Positions 28,315 through 37,496 of a stretch of 64,000 nucleotides of DNA are shown here, piece by piece. Below the pieces are notes generated by a model. The model worked only from the letters and a program-made list of their open reading frames with translations. It was not told where the DNA came from and did no database searches. Both the position numbers and the translations under genes were made by a program. The DNA comes from Flavobacterium restrictum (GTDB taxonomy: Bacteria > Bacteroidota > Bacteroidia > Flavobacteriales > Flavobacteriaceae): the NCBI RefSeq assembly GCF_007097245.1, contig NZ_VJZT01000008.1:1-64000 (forward strand). The letters are read 5' to 3'. The first letter of the stretch is position 1; each line of letters opens with the position of its first letter.

Positions 28315-28821
28315 CCCAAAAGGAAACAACTTATTAACAAAAAACGTTTTCGTTATTTTAAAAATTTCTAAAATTAAAACCTTTAGAAAAAAGAATTATA
28401 TTTACACCAACTCAAAACTTTTTCTTTTACTTCGAAAAATAAGAAGCGTTTTGAAAAGTACACCAACCTATAAACCAATGCGTTTACTAGGTTTATTGTT
28501 TTTTGGATTCAATCCAAATAAATCTCATTCTCCAAAACACCTACTTATATACAATTCCATTAAAATTAGTTTCTGTACCAAAGCGTACGGCAGCCGATTT
28601 TAAAAAAAAGGCTCCAACTGTCTCCCAAATAAGCAGATTTAAAAATCTACTGCATTATTTACCAGACCGTTTCAGTATTTTTGTGAGTATAAAAAACAAA
28701 AAAATACCGCAGGCAAAGTAAAAATGCACGCGCTATTTTGAGAAATAAATAAATGGTTCGCCATTCATTTTTTGGGATAAACATCGTGTTTGTCTGTATT
28801 AATTTTTAAAAAGTATCAAAA
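28315..28821 (+). other. 507-nt control region before the MFS-pgmB-GH65 operon
   Basis: No convincing gene. It contains the ACG-AAAA-CGT palindrome at 28344-28353 and a -7-like TATATTTA at 28397-28404 about 49 nt beyond it. A second perfect -7 match, TATTTTTG, lies at 28676-28683. If the first is used, the 5' leader would exceed 400 nt, which is unusually long and could be regulatory. A short hairpin is possible around 28633-28653 (GCAGATTT...). Confidence 0.5.
28344..28353. promoter_or_regulatory. LacI-type operator upstream of the maltose operon
   Basis: ACG-TTTT-CGT, the reverse complement of the copy at 27173-27182, 30 nt after the regulator gene ends and about 49 nt upstream of the -7-like TATATTTA. 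Confidence 0.6.
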
Positions 28822-30150
28822 ATGGAAAAACCAAAATTGAGTTTTTGGCAAATTTGGAATTTAAGTTTTGGTTTCTTGGGAGTGCAAATAGGATACTCCT
28901 TGCAAAACGGAAACACGAGTAGAATTCTTGAAGCATTAGGAGCTGATGTGCATAGCATTGGTTATTTTTGGCTAGCAGCCCCAATGGCTGGATTAATTGT
29001 GCAACCCATAATTGGTTTATCAAGCGACAAAACTTGGACAAGACTTGGACGACGAATCCCTTTTATCTTTTTTGGTGCCATCGTTTCGGCAACGGCTATG
29101 TTCTTTATGCCCAATGCCGAATATTTTGCGTACTTATTACCCCCATTATTTTTTGGTGGATTGATGTTGTTATTAATGGACACCTCGTTCAATGTAACCA
29201 TGCAACCTTTTAGAGCATTGGTTGGAGACATGGTCAATGACGAGCAACGTAATTTAGGGTACTCGCTACAAAGTGCTTTAATTAATTTTGGAGCCGTTTT
29301 TGGTTCTTTATTGCCCTGGATTTTAGCCAAAGCGGGTATTGCAAATGTACCCGAAGCTGGCGAAAAAGTAGCCGCATCGGTAATTTGGTCCTTCTATATT
29401 GGGGGTGCCATATTATTGATAACCGTTCTTTGGACTGTTTTTAAAACCAAAGAATACTCCCCAAAAGACCATACCGCATACAACAACATTGTACTAGATG
29501 CCGAAGTAAAAAAAGAAAAAACAAGTATTTTCAAGTTAATAGCAAATGCACCAACTATTTTTTGGCAGTTGGGAATTGTACAATTCTTTTCTTGGTTTGC
29601 TTTATTCTTGATGTGGGTATATACCACCAGAGCAATTGCGGATCAGGTTTGGGGCCCAGAAGCATTAGATGCAAAATCAATTGGTTTTAACGAAGCTGGA
29701 GATTGGACAGGCGTATTATTTGCTTTTTATAGCGCCGTTGCTGCTCTTTTTTCTTTGTTAATCCCAACTATAGCCAAGTCAATTGGTCGCAAAAAAACAT
29801 ATAGTTTCTCGCTACTATTAGGTGGTTTAGGACTTATCTCCATGTTTTTGATTCACGATAAAAACATGTTACTCCTTTCTATGATAGGTGTAGGTTTTGC
29901 TTGGGCAGCAATTTTGGCCATGCCATACGCTATGCTTTCTGGCTCATTACCCGCCGATAAAATGGGGGTTTATATGGGACTTTTTAACGCCACAATTACG
30001 TTGCCACAAATAGCCGCTGGGTTATTAGGAAGTACGTTAATTGCTTTTTTTGGAGGATTTCCAATGGCAATTATTGTCATTGCTGGAGTCTCCATGTTGC
30101 TCGCAGGTATAGGAGTTGTTTTCATAAAAGAAAAATCAACTAGTAAATAA
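28822..30150 (+). CDS. MFS sugar transporter (maltose/maltodextrin type, SLC45-like)
   Basis: 442 residues with about twelve hydrophobic segments. The N-terminal MEKPKLSFWQIWNLSFGFLGVQIGYSLQ and the loop motif SDKTWTRLGRRIPF (after helix 2) are typical of the sucrose/maltose SLC45-like branch of the major facilitator superfamily. It should carry maltose or short maltodextrins through the inner membrane, probably with protons. It is the first gene of the operon with beta-phosphoglucomutase (17 nt downstream) and GH65 maltose phosphorylase, which act on the imported disaccharide. Located after the LacI-type operator. Substrate inferred from context; family assignment is solid. Confidence 0.88.
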   Translation: MEKPKLSFWQIWNLSFGFLGVQIGYSLQNGNTSRILEALGADVHSIGYFWLAAPMAGLIVQPIIGLSSDKTWTRLGRRIPFIFFGAIVSATAMFFMPNAEYFAYLLPPLFFGGLMLLLMDTSFNVTMQPFRALVGDMVNDEQRNLGYSLQSALINFGAVFGSLLPWILAKAGIANVPEAGEKVAASVIWSFYIGGAILLITVLWTVFKTKEYSPKDHTAYNNIVLDAEVKKEKTSIFKLIANAPTIFWQLGIVQFFSWFALFLMWVYTTRAIADQVWGPEALDAKSIGFNEAGDWTGVLFAFYSAVAALFSLLIPTIAKSIGRKKTYSFSLLLGGLGLISMFLIHDKNMLLLSMIGVGFAWAAILAMPYAMLSGSLPADKMGVYMGLFNATITLPQIAAGLLGSTLIAFFGGFPMAIIVIAGVSMLLAGIGVVFIKEKSTSK

Positions 30151-30166
30151 TTATTTTAAATTAAAA

Positions 30167-30826
30167 ATGGAAAAGGTTAAAGCATTTATATTCGATTTAG
30201 ACGGGGTAATAGTAGACACGGCAAAATATCATTTTTTAGCTTGGAAAAAAATTGCCAACAAATTGAATATTGATTTTACTCACGAACACAACGAGTTGCT
30301 CAAAGGAGTAAGCCGCGTTCGTTCACTAGATATTATACTAGAATTAGGCAACATCAATGCCTCGCAAGAAGATAAAGACAAATGGTTGGTTCAAAAAAAC
30401 GAAGACTATTTATCCTATTTGGTCGATATGGATCAAAGTGAAATTCTGCCAGGAGTACTGCCTGTTTTAGACTATTTGAAACTAAAAAAACAACCCATTG
30501 CATTGGGTTCAGCCAGTAAAAACGCCAGGCCTATTCTAGCCAAAACAGGAATTCTAGATTATTTTGATGCCATTGTAGACGGCAATGACGTTTCGAATGC
30601 GAAACCCGATCCCGAAGTTTTCTTGATAGCGGCTCAATTATTACATACCGCACCGCAAGATGCTATTGTTTTTGAGGATTCAGTGGCAGGTGTTCAAGCG
30701 GCTAATATTGGGAATATGACCAGTATTGGTATTGGAGACACGGCCACTTTGAACGAAGCCCAATTTATATTTAAAGATTTTACACATATTGAAACTAGTT
30801 TTCTAGACCAATTAATCCAGAAGTAA
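30167..30826 (+). CDS. pgmB: beta-phosphoglucomutase
   Basis: 219-residue HAD-superfamily protein of normal PgmB length. Nucleophile D10 and acid/base D12 lie in FDLDGVIVDTA; the second motif is GSASKNAR (S115 to K118), the third K146 in NAKPDPE, and Mg2+ ligands E170-D171 in VFEDSVAGV. The helical cap (about 16-88) includes HFLAWKKIA. It converts beta-glucose-1-phosphate, made by the neighbouring GH65 phosphorylase, to glucose-6-phosphate. It lies between the transporter and the phosphorylase, with a 72-nt gap to the latter. Confidence 0.94.
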   Translation: MEKVKAFIFDLDGVIVDTAKYHFLAWKKIANKLNIDFTHEHNELLKGVSRVRSLDIILELGNINASQEDKDKWLVQKNEDYLSYLVDMDQSEILPGVLPVLDYLKLKKQPIALGSASKNARPILAKTGILDYFDAIVDGNDVSNAKPDPEVFLIAAQLLHTAPQDAIVFEDSVAGVQAANIGNMTSIGIGDTATLNEAQFIFKDFTHIETSFLDQLIQK

Positions 30827-30898
30827 TCCCGAAATGAAAGCTGTAGCTCGCTACTGTTTGCATGAAAATAACCATTGAAAAATTAATAAAAAAAACAA

Positions 30899-33205
30899 AT
30901 GAACCAAGATTATATACAACCAAACGATTGGTCCATCATTGAAGAAGGATTTGATGTAGATAGAGTTAAATCCTCCGAAAGCCTTTTCAGCATAGGAAAT
31001 GGAGCGATGGGACAACGTGCTAATTTTGAAGAAAATTACTCTGGACATACCTTTCAAGGAAGCTATATCGCTGGAATTTATTATCCAGATAAAACCAAAG
31101 TGGGTTGGTGGAAAAATGGCTACCCAAAATATTTTGCCAAAGTCCTCAATGCTCCCAATTGGATTGGAATTGACATCGAGATTAATGGCGAAAACTTTGA
31201 CCTTAATTCCTGTACCGAAGTGAGCAATTTCCGCAGAGAATTGAACATGAAGGAAGGATGGTACAACCGCTCCTTTACCGCTGTACTTAAAAATAAAACC
31301 GAAATTGCTGTTAACGTTCGTCGTTTTCTTTCGATAGAATTAGACGAAGTGGGCTACATCAATTACGAAATTACACCTTTAAACAAAGATGCCAAAATTG
31401 TCTACAAACCGTATGTAGACGCTGGTGTTACCAATGAAGATACCAACTGGGAAGAAAAATTCTGGGAACCGCTTGACGTAAAAAAATCAGGAAACGAGGG
31501 ATTTGTAACCGCACAAACCTTCAAAACGCATTTCAAAGTAACTACTTTTATGCACAATAGCATCTTGACGAATGGCGAACTTACCCATATTTCGCCGTCG
31601 ACTATTGATGCACTTTCGGATAAAATCCAGTTTTCCTATGATACTATTGTTGCCAAAGGAGAAAAATCGTCCATCCAAAAAATAGGTGGTTATACCGTTT
31701 CTTTAAACCACGAAAACACGGTAACTGCCGCCGAAAAAATAATTCAAGTGGCCTTACACAAAGGATACGACCAGTTGCTAGAAGAGCACATTGCTGCTTG
31801 GGCCAAAATTTGGGAAATGTCAGACATTACCATCACTGGCGATGTAAAGGCACAACAAGGCATTCGTTTTAATATTTTTCAATTAAACCAAACCTATCTT
31901 GGTAAAGATTCCCGTTTAAACATTGGACCAAAAGGATTTACTGGCGAAAAATATGGTGGATCAACCTACTGGGATACCGAGGCGTATTGCATTCCGTTTT
32001 ATATGGCGACCAAAGACCAGCAAGTGGCTCGAAACTTATTAACCTACCGTTTCAACCAATTAGACAAAGCTATCGAAAATGCCAAGGACAATTTAGGTTT
32101 TAAAAACGGAGCAGCTTTGTACCCAATGGTAACAATGAATGGCGAAGAATGCCACAACGAATGGGAAATCACACACGAAGAAATTCATAGAAACGGCGCC
32201 ATCGCTTTTGCCATCTTCAATTACTACCGCTTTACGGGAGATTACTCCTATATCCCTGAAAAAGGATTGGAAGTATTAATAGGAATTGCTCGTTTTTGGC
32301 ATCAAAGAGCTTCTTTTTCTAAAGAAAAAGACCAGTATGTAATCCTAGGAGTTACTGGCCCTAACGAATACGAAAACAACATCAACAATAATTTCTACAC
32401 GAATTATATTGCTAAATGGTGTATTGATTATGCCTACGAACAAATTCAAAAAGTATCTCTAGAATACCCATTGGATCACAAACGCATTATCGAAAAAGTG
32501 GCGCTATCTGAAACCGAATTGCACGAATGGAAATCCGTATCCCAAAACATGTACTTCCCTAAATCAGCTGAATTGGGTATTTACTTGCAACAAGATGGCT
32601 TCCTAGACAAAGACCTCGTTCCAGTAAAAGACCTCGATCGCTCCCAACGTCCTATTAATCAAAAATGGTCTTGGGATCGCGTGTTGCGCTCACCTTACAT
32701 CAAGCAAGCCGATGTGCTGCAATGTTTCTACTTTTTTGAAAATCATTTTTCGAAAGAAGAACTAGAACGTAATTTTGACTTTTACGAATCCTTTACCGTG
32801 CATGAAAGTTCGCTTTCGCCATGCGTACACTCCATTCAAGCCGCCAAATTAGACAAAATGGATATGGCCTACACATTCTACTTGAGAACTTCCCGCTTGG
32901 ATCTTGATGATTACAATAAAGAAGTCGAAGAGGGATGCCACATTACTTCAATGGCCGGAACTTGGATGAGCATTGTAGAAGGCTTTGGGGGTATGAGAGT
33001 CAAAAACGACAGCTTACACTTTTCCCCAAAAATACCAAAAGAATGGGAAGGCTATTCGTTTAAAATCAATTTTAGAAATCAAATTTTAAAAATTGCAGTC
33101 ACTCATAACGAAACCCAATTTTCATTAGAAGGCGATAAAGAAATAACCGTTTTTGTAAATGAAAAACCCATCGAAGTGCAACCCAATCAAATGGTAACCG
33201 CTTAA
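30899..33205 (+). CDS. GH65 maltose phosphorylase
   Basis: 768 residues, cytoplasmic (no signal peptide), the usual length for GH65 phosphorylases. N-terminal beta sandwich (about 1-270), linker helices, (alpha/alpha)6 barrel (about 315-690) and C-terminal jelly-roll piece. GFTGEKYGGSTYWDTEAY (346-363) is a family signature, and the block MNGEECHNEWEITHEEIHRN (413-432) includes the general acid. Maltose plus phosphate gives glucose and beta-glucose-1-phosphate, which pgmB upstream consumes. Related GH65 enzymes act on trehalose, kojibiose or nigerose; the surrounding starch genes make maltose most likely. A strong hairpin follows the stop codon. Confidence 0.92.
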   Translation: MNQDYIQPNDWSIIEEGFDVDRVKSSESLFSIGNGAMGQRANFEENYSGHTFQGSYIAGIYYPDKTKVGWWKNGYPKYFAKVLNAPNWIGIDIEINGENFDLNSCTEVSNFRRELNMKEGWYNRSFTAVLKNKTEIAVNVRRFLSIELDEVGYINYEITPLNKDAKIVYKPYVDAGVTNEDTNWEEKFWEPLDVKKSGNEGFVTAQTFKTHFKVTTFMHNSILTNGELTHISPSTIDALSDKIQFSYDTIVAKGEKSSIQKIGGYTVSLNHENTVTAAEKIIQVALHKGYDQLLEEHIAAWAKIWEMSDITITGDVKAQQGIRFNIFQLNQTYLGKDSRLNIGPKGFTGEKYGGSTYWDTEAYCIPFYMATKDQQVARNLLTYRFNQLDKAIENAKDNLGFKNGAALYPMVTMNGEECHNEWEITHEEIHRNGAIAFAIFNYYRFTGDYSYIPEKGLEVLIGIARFWHQRASFSKEKDQYVILGVTGPNEYENNINNNFYTNYIAKWCIDYAYEQIQKVSLEYPLDHKRIIEKVALSETELHEWKSVSQNMYFPKSAELGIYLQQDGFLDKDLVPVKDLDRSQRPINQKWSWDRVLRSPYIKQADVLQCFYFFENHFSKEELERNFDFYESFTVHESSLSPCVHSIQAAKLDKMDMAYTFYLRTSRLDLDDYNKEVEEGCHITSMAGTWMSIVEGFGGMRVKNDSLHFSPKIPKEWEGYSFKINFRNQILKIAVTHNETQFSLEGDKEITVFVNEKPIEVQPNQMVTA

Positions 33206-33211
33206 AACCAC

Positions 33212-33244
33212 AAACCCTTTCAAAACACTACTTTGAAAGGGTTT
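33212..33244 (+). terminator. hairpin between GH65 and the periplasmic GH13
   Basis: Perfect 13-bp stem (AAACCCTTTCAAA / TTTGAAAGGGTTT) with a 7-nt loop, right after the GH65 stop codon. The T tail is short, so it is probably a leaky terminator or an mRNA stabiliser separating the cytoplasmic and exported modules of the operon. Confidence 0.72.
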
Positions 33245-33259
33245 TAAAATTACATCAAA

Positions 33260-35098
33260 ATGAAAAAAATAGCACTCTTACTCGTTTTAGTTTCCAACTG
33301 CCTTTTGGCTCAAATCCAAAGAGTCGAACCCCCATTTTGGTACGCAGGAATGCACAATCCTGAACTTCAAATTTTATTCTATGGGAAAAATATTGCCCAA
33401 AACGACGTTTCCGTTTCTCACAATATTCCTATTCTGGAGGTCAAAAGAACCGAAAACCCCAATTACCTCTTTGTCACCATTGACACCCAAAAAGCAACAG
33501 CACAAGAACTCCTTTTTACTTTTTCTAAAGATAAAAAAGTGGCTTTTACCCAAAAATATGCCTTAAAACAACGAAGACCCAATTCAGCTCAACGCAAAAG
33601 TTACGATGCCTCGGATATGATTTACCTCATCATGTCTGATCGTTTTGCTAACGGAAATCCCAAAAATGATAGCAACCCAACGGTCATCGAAAAAGCCAAC
33701 CGCAGCAACCCAGGTGGCAGACATGGCGGCGATATTGCAGGAATGATTCAAAATTTAGATTACCTGAAAGAGTTGGGTGTAACCACATTATGGCCAACAC
33801 CACTTTGCGAAGACAATGACAAAGCCTACTCCTACCACACTTACGGCCAATCCGATGTGTATAAAATAGATCCCCGTTTTGGAACCAATGAGGAATATGT
33901 ACAACTATCCGCACAATTGCACCAGCGTGACATGAAACTTATCATGGATTATGTGACCAATCACTGGGGAATACAACACTGGATGATGAATGATTTACCA
34001 ACCAAGGATTGGATCAATCAATTTGAAACGTACACTGGAACCACGCATAAAAGAACAACCGTACACGATATAAACGCTTCCAAAATTGATTACGAAACCT
34101 GTTTCAACGGTTGGTTTGTGCCCTCAATGCCTGATTTAAACCAAACCAATCCATTGGTTCTAAACTACCTGACTCAAAACGCCATTTGGTGGATTGAATA
34201 CGCCAATGTAGATGGTTTTAGAGTAGATACGTATTCCTATTGCGACAAAGACGGCATTGCAAAATGGACAAAAGCAATAACAAACGAGTATCCTAATTTT
34301 AATATTGTTGGCGAAATTTGGATGCAAGACCAAGCACAAATGGCCTTTTGGCAAAAAAACAGTAAGATTGGAGCTATTCAAAACTTCAATTCGAATTTAC
34401 CTAGCGTTATGGATTTTGTTTTGCTAACCGCTTTACAAAGTGTTTTTAACGAAAATGAAGCTACTTGGGACAAAGGCATGATGAAAATCTACGACAATTT
34501 AGCCAATGATTTTTTATATCCAAATCCAAACAGCTTACTCATTTTTGCCGAAAATCATGATACCGATCGTTTCAACGAAACCTACAAAAACGATTTCAAA
34601 AAATACCAAATGGCCATGACACTGGTAGCTACACTTCGTGGAATTCCGCAATTGTATTACGGCTCCGAGATAGGAATGGCGGGTAATAAGAGTAAAGGTG
34701 GCGACGCAGCTATACGCCAAGATTTTCCTGGTGGCTGGAAAGGCGATACCAACAATGCGTTTTTAAAATCAGGTAGAACACCAGAGCAAGCCCAGTATTT
34801 TGACTTCACAGCAAAACTTTTTCAATGGCGAAAAACCAATGAAGCCGTACATTTTGGAAAAACCACACACTATATTCCTGAAAATAATGTGTATGTCTAT
34901 TTTCGATATACCGCTCAAAAAACGGTTATGGTGGTAGTCAACAACAGCGATAAAAACCAAACTGTAAAAACCAAACGATTTCAAGAAAACATTCAAAATT
35001 TCAATACAGGAACCGATGTCCTCACCGGAAAATCCGTCGATTTGAAAACCGATATGAATATTGATAGCAAATCGGTTTTACTATTAGAATTGAACTAA
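33260..35098 (+). CDS. periplasmic GH13 neopullulanase/cyclomaltodextrinase-like enzyme (SusA type)
   Basis: 612 residues, signal peptide ending LLAQ. N-terminal domain of the cyclomaltodextrinase type (RVEPPFWYAGMHNPELQILFYG, about 21-105), then the GH13 barrel. Region I is DYVTNHWG (230-237), II GFRVDTYSY with nucleophile D323, III VGEIWM with acid/base E352, and IV AENHDTDRF with D434. A C-terminal beta domain starts about 540. It degrades imported maltodextrins in the periplasm, as SusA does. First of three exported hydrolases in the operon, 18 nt before the GH31 gene. Confidence 0.92.
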   Translation: MKKIALLLVLVSNCLLAQIQRVEPPFWYAGMHNPELQILFYGKNIAQNDVSVSHNIPILEVKRTENPNYLFVTIDTQKATAQELLFTFSKDKKVAFTQKYALKQRRPNSAQRKSYDASDMIYLIMSDRFANGNPKNDSNPTVIEKANRSNPGGRHGGDIAGMIQNLDYLKELGVTTLWPTPLCEDNDKAYSYHTYGQSDVYKIDPRFGTNEEYVQLSAQLHQRDMKLIMDYVTNHWGIQHWMMNDLPTKDWINQFETYTGTTHKRTTVHDINASKIDYETCFNGWFVPSMPDLNQTNPLVLNYLTQNAIWWIEYANVDGFRVDTYSYCDKDGIAKWTKAITNEYPNFNIVGEIWMQDQAQMAFWQKNSKIGAIQNFNSNLPSVMDFVLLTALQSVFNENEATWDKGMMKIYDNLANDFLYPNPNSLLIFAENHDTDRFNETYKNDFKKYQMAMTLVATLRGIPQLYYGSEIGMAGNKSKGGDAAIRQDFPGGWKGDTNNAFLKSGRTPEQAQYFDFTAKLFQWRKTNEAVHFGKTTHYIPENNVYVYFRYTAQKTVMVVVNNSDKNQTVKTKRFQENIQNFNTGTDVLTGKSVDLKTDMNIDSKSVLLLELN

Positions 35099-35116
35099 AC
35101 GACTTTCCCAAACAAC

Positions 35117-37486
35117 ATGAAACAGTTATTCATCTATTTGCTAGCCACCGGTTTTGCTTTTGCACAAAACGCCAATCGCAACTACCTGAGCTATACAAAA
35201 ACCAACAGCACATTAGAAATAAAAACGACTGATGGGTTGTATTTGCTAAAACCGTATTCCGAGAACACTATCGAAACCACGTTTATTCCAAACGGAGAAC
35301 TATTCGATAAGGAGTCGCATGCCGTGGTTTTGATGCCTCAAAAAAACATTTCAAAAGTCACCGAAACCACAAAAACAATTGCGCTTTCGACCAAAGGAAT
35401 CCGTGTTATAATTGATAAAAAACCATTTAAAATTTCGTATTCGTACAAAAACAAATTGCTCCTTTCTGAAAAAAATGGCTATTCCAAAAATGAAAATACC
35501 CAAACCATAGATTTCAATCTTGACCCAACCGAAACCTTGTATGGTGGTGGCTCGAGAGCGTTAGGAATGAATCGGCGTGGCAATAGATTGCAATTGTACA
35601 ATCGGGCACAATTTGGGTATTCTAACCACGCTCCGCTGCTCAATTTTTGCATTCCACTAGTTTTATCTTCAAAAATGTATGCCGTTCATTTTGACAATCC
35701 CGCTACTGGCTATTTGGATTTAGACAGTCAAAAAAACAACACATTAGCCTATGAAACTAGTTCTGGACGAAAAACCTACCAAGTCATTGCAGCCGATTCT
35801 TGGACAGATTTGATTTCAAATTATACTGCTCTAACAGGCAAACAACCCTTGCCAGCACGATGGACATTAGGTAATTTCTCTAGTCGTTTTGGGTATCACA
35901 GCCAAGAAGAAGTCGAAAAAACCATCGAAAAATTCAAAAACGATTCCATTCCAGTTGACGCAATTATTATTGATTTATACTGGTTTGGCAAAACAATTCA
36001 AGGCACATTGGGCAATTTGGACTGGGACAAGGAACGTTTTCCAGACCCAACAAAAATGATCGCCCATTTGAATGCGAAAGACATCAAAACCGTACTCATA
36101 ACCGAGCCTTTTGTTTTAACAACTTCGAGCAAATGGCAAGAAGCCGTAGCCCAAAAAGTCTTGGCAACGGATGCTAGCGGAAATCCTTTTACGTATGATT
36201 TCTATTTTGGCAACACCGGAATAATCGACGTATTCAAACCCGAAGGCAAACAATGGTTTTGGTCCATTTACAAAAATTTAATTAACCAGGGCGTTGGTGG
36301 TTTGTGGGGCGATCTAGGCGAGCCCGAAGCATTCCCATCACAAGGCATTACTGCCAAAGGAAAAGCCGATGACGTCCATAATATTTACGGACACAACTGG
36401 GCAAAACTAGTGGCAGAAGGCTACCAAAAAGAGTTTCCCAACACACGCCCTTTCATCTTGATGCGCTCTGGGTACTCGGGTTCGCAGCGTTTTGGTATGA
36501 TTCCGTGGTCGGGTGATGTGAGCCGTTCTTGGGAAGGATTGCAATCGCAACCCGAAATTGCATTGCAAATGGGCATGCAAGGAATGGGATATATGCACTC
36601 GGATTTGGGTGGTTTTGCTGGCGATTATTTTGACAATGAATTGTACATTCGGTGGTTGCAATATGGCGTTTTCCAACCCATATTTCGTCCACATGCTGGC
36701 GAAGCTGTAGCATCAGAACCTGTTTATAAGGATATTGTCACCAAGGCAAAAGCCAAAAAAGAAATCGAATTGCGGTACCAAATGCTGCCATACAACTATA
36801 CTTTGGCATTCGAAAACAATCAAAAAGGAACACCATTAATGCGTCCGCTGCTGTTTGAAGAACCGCAAAATCAAGCCTTACTAAATGTTTCCGAAACCTA
36901 TTTTTGGGGAAATGACTTTTTGGTACATCCCATCACTTCGCCAGGAAGTACTGAAGCGGTTGTTTATTTTCCAAAAAACAACAATTGGTTCGACTTTTAT
37001 ACCGACGAAAAAAAGCAAGCAGGAACAACGGCAACTGTAGCGGTCGTTGCGGATCACATTCCCGTTTTTGTGCGTGGTGGCGCTTTCATTCCAAGGATTG
37101 CAACTATTCAAAACACATCAAAATATGCGTTGACAAATTTTGATTTGCATTTTTATTTTGATGAAAAAACACCCAAAAGCGAAGGACAATTGTACAATGA
37201 CAACGGGACAACGCCTAATGCTTATGAAAAAGGAGCTTTTGAAATCCTCAAATTCAATCAAGTTGCAACTGAAAAAGACCTCACCATAAACGTGACGACA
37301 ACAACAGGAAAAGCATTCCAATCTGCCGAAAAGAGGATGACTTTACTCGTTCATAATTTGAATGGAAAAGCCAAAAAAGTGCTCGTTGACGGAAAAAATG
37401 CTTCTTTCCAAACCAAAGAAAAAACAATCGAAATTACAGTGGTTTTGCAACAAGGAAAACCCAATACAATACACGTACAATTTTAA
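35117..37486 (+). CDS. GH31 alpha-glucosidase, periplasmic
   Basis: 789 residues, signal peptide ending FAFAQ (13-17). N-terminal beta sandwich with YGGGSRALGMNRRG, then the barrel. Nucleophile D399 lies in the GH31 signature GLWGDLGEPEAF and acid/base D467 in PWSGDVSRSWEGL; HSDLGGF follows. Proximal and distal C-terminal beta domains complete the usual GH31 architecture. It should release glucose from the non-reducing ends of maltodextrins. Sits tightly between two GH13 genes (18 and 10 nt gaps). GH31 also has alpha-xylosidases and transglucosidases, but the starch context favours alpha-glucosidase. Confidence 0.92.
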   Translation: MKQLFIYLLATGFAFAQNANRNYLSYTKTNSTLEIKTTDGLYLLKPYSENTIETTFIPNGELFDKESHAVVLMPQKNISKVTETTKTIALSTKGIRVIIDKKPFKISYSYKNKLLLSEKNGYSKNENTQTIDFNLDPTETLYGGGSRALGMNRRGNRLQLYNRAQFGYSNHAPLLNFCIPLVLSSKMYAVHFDNPATGYLDLDSQKNNTLAYETSSGRKTYQVIAADSWTDLISNYTALTGKQPLPARWTLGNFSSRFGYHSQEEVEKTIEKFKNDSIPVDAIIIDLYWFGKTIQGTLGNLDWDKERFPDPTKMIAHLNAKDIKTVLITEPFVLTTSSKWQEAVAQKVLATDASGNPFTYDFYFGNTGIIDVFKPEGKQWFWSIYKNLINQGVGGLWGDLGEPEAFPSQGITAKGKADDVHNIYGHNWAKLVAEGYQKEFPNTRPFILMRSGYSGSQRFGMIPWSGDVSRSWEGLQSQPEIALQMGMQGMGYMHSDLGGFAGDYFDNELYIRWLQYGVFQPIFRPHAGEAVASEPVYKDIVTKAKAKKEIELRYQMLPYNYTLAFENNQKGTPLMRPLLFEEPQNQALLNVSETYFWGNDFLVHPITSPGSTEAVVYFPKNNNWFDFYTDEKKQAGTTATVAVVADHIPVFVRGGAFIPRIATIQNTSKYALTNFDLHFYFDEKTPKSEGQLYNDNGTTPNAYEKGAFEILKFNQVATEKDLTINVTTTTGKAFQSAEKRMTLLVHNLNGKAKKVLVDGKNASFQTKEKTIEITVVLQQGKPNTIHVQF

Positions 37487-37496
37487 TAAAAACGCC

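Noticed and set aside
28503-28721. 72-codon plus-strand open frame in the intergenic region before the MFS gene
   Set aside because: No family resemblance, no start context, and it spans a perfect -7 element; more likely untranslated control DNA.
37362-37496. Longer N terminus for the lipoprotein GH13
   Set aside because: These codons overlap the end of the GH31 gene and would hide a clean lipoprotein signal that starts at 37497.
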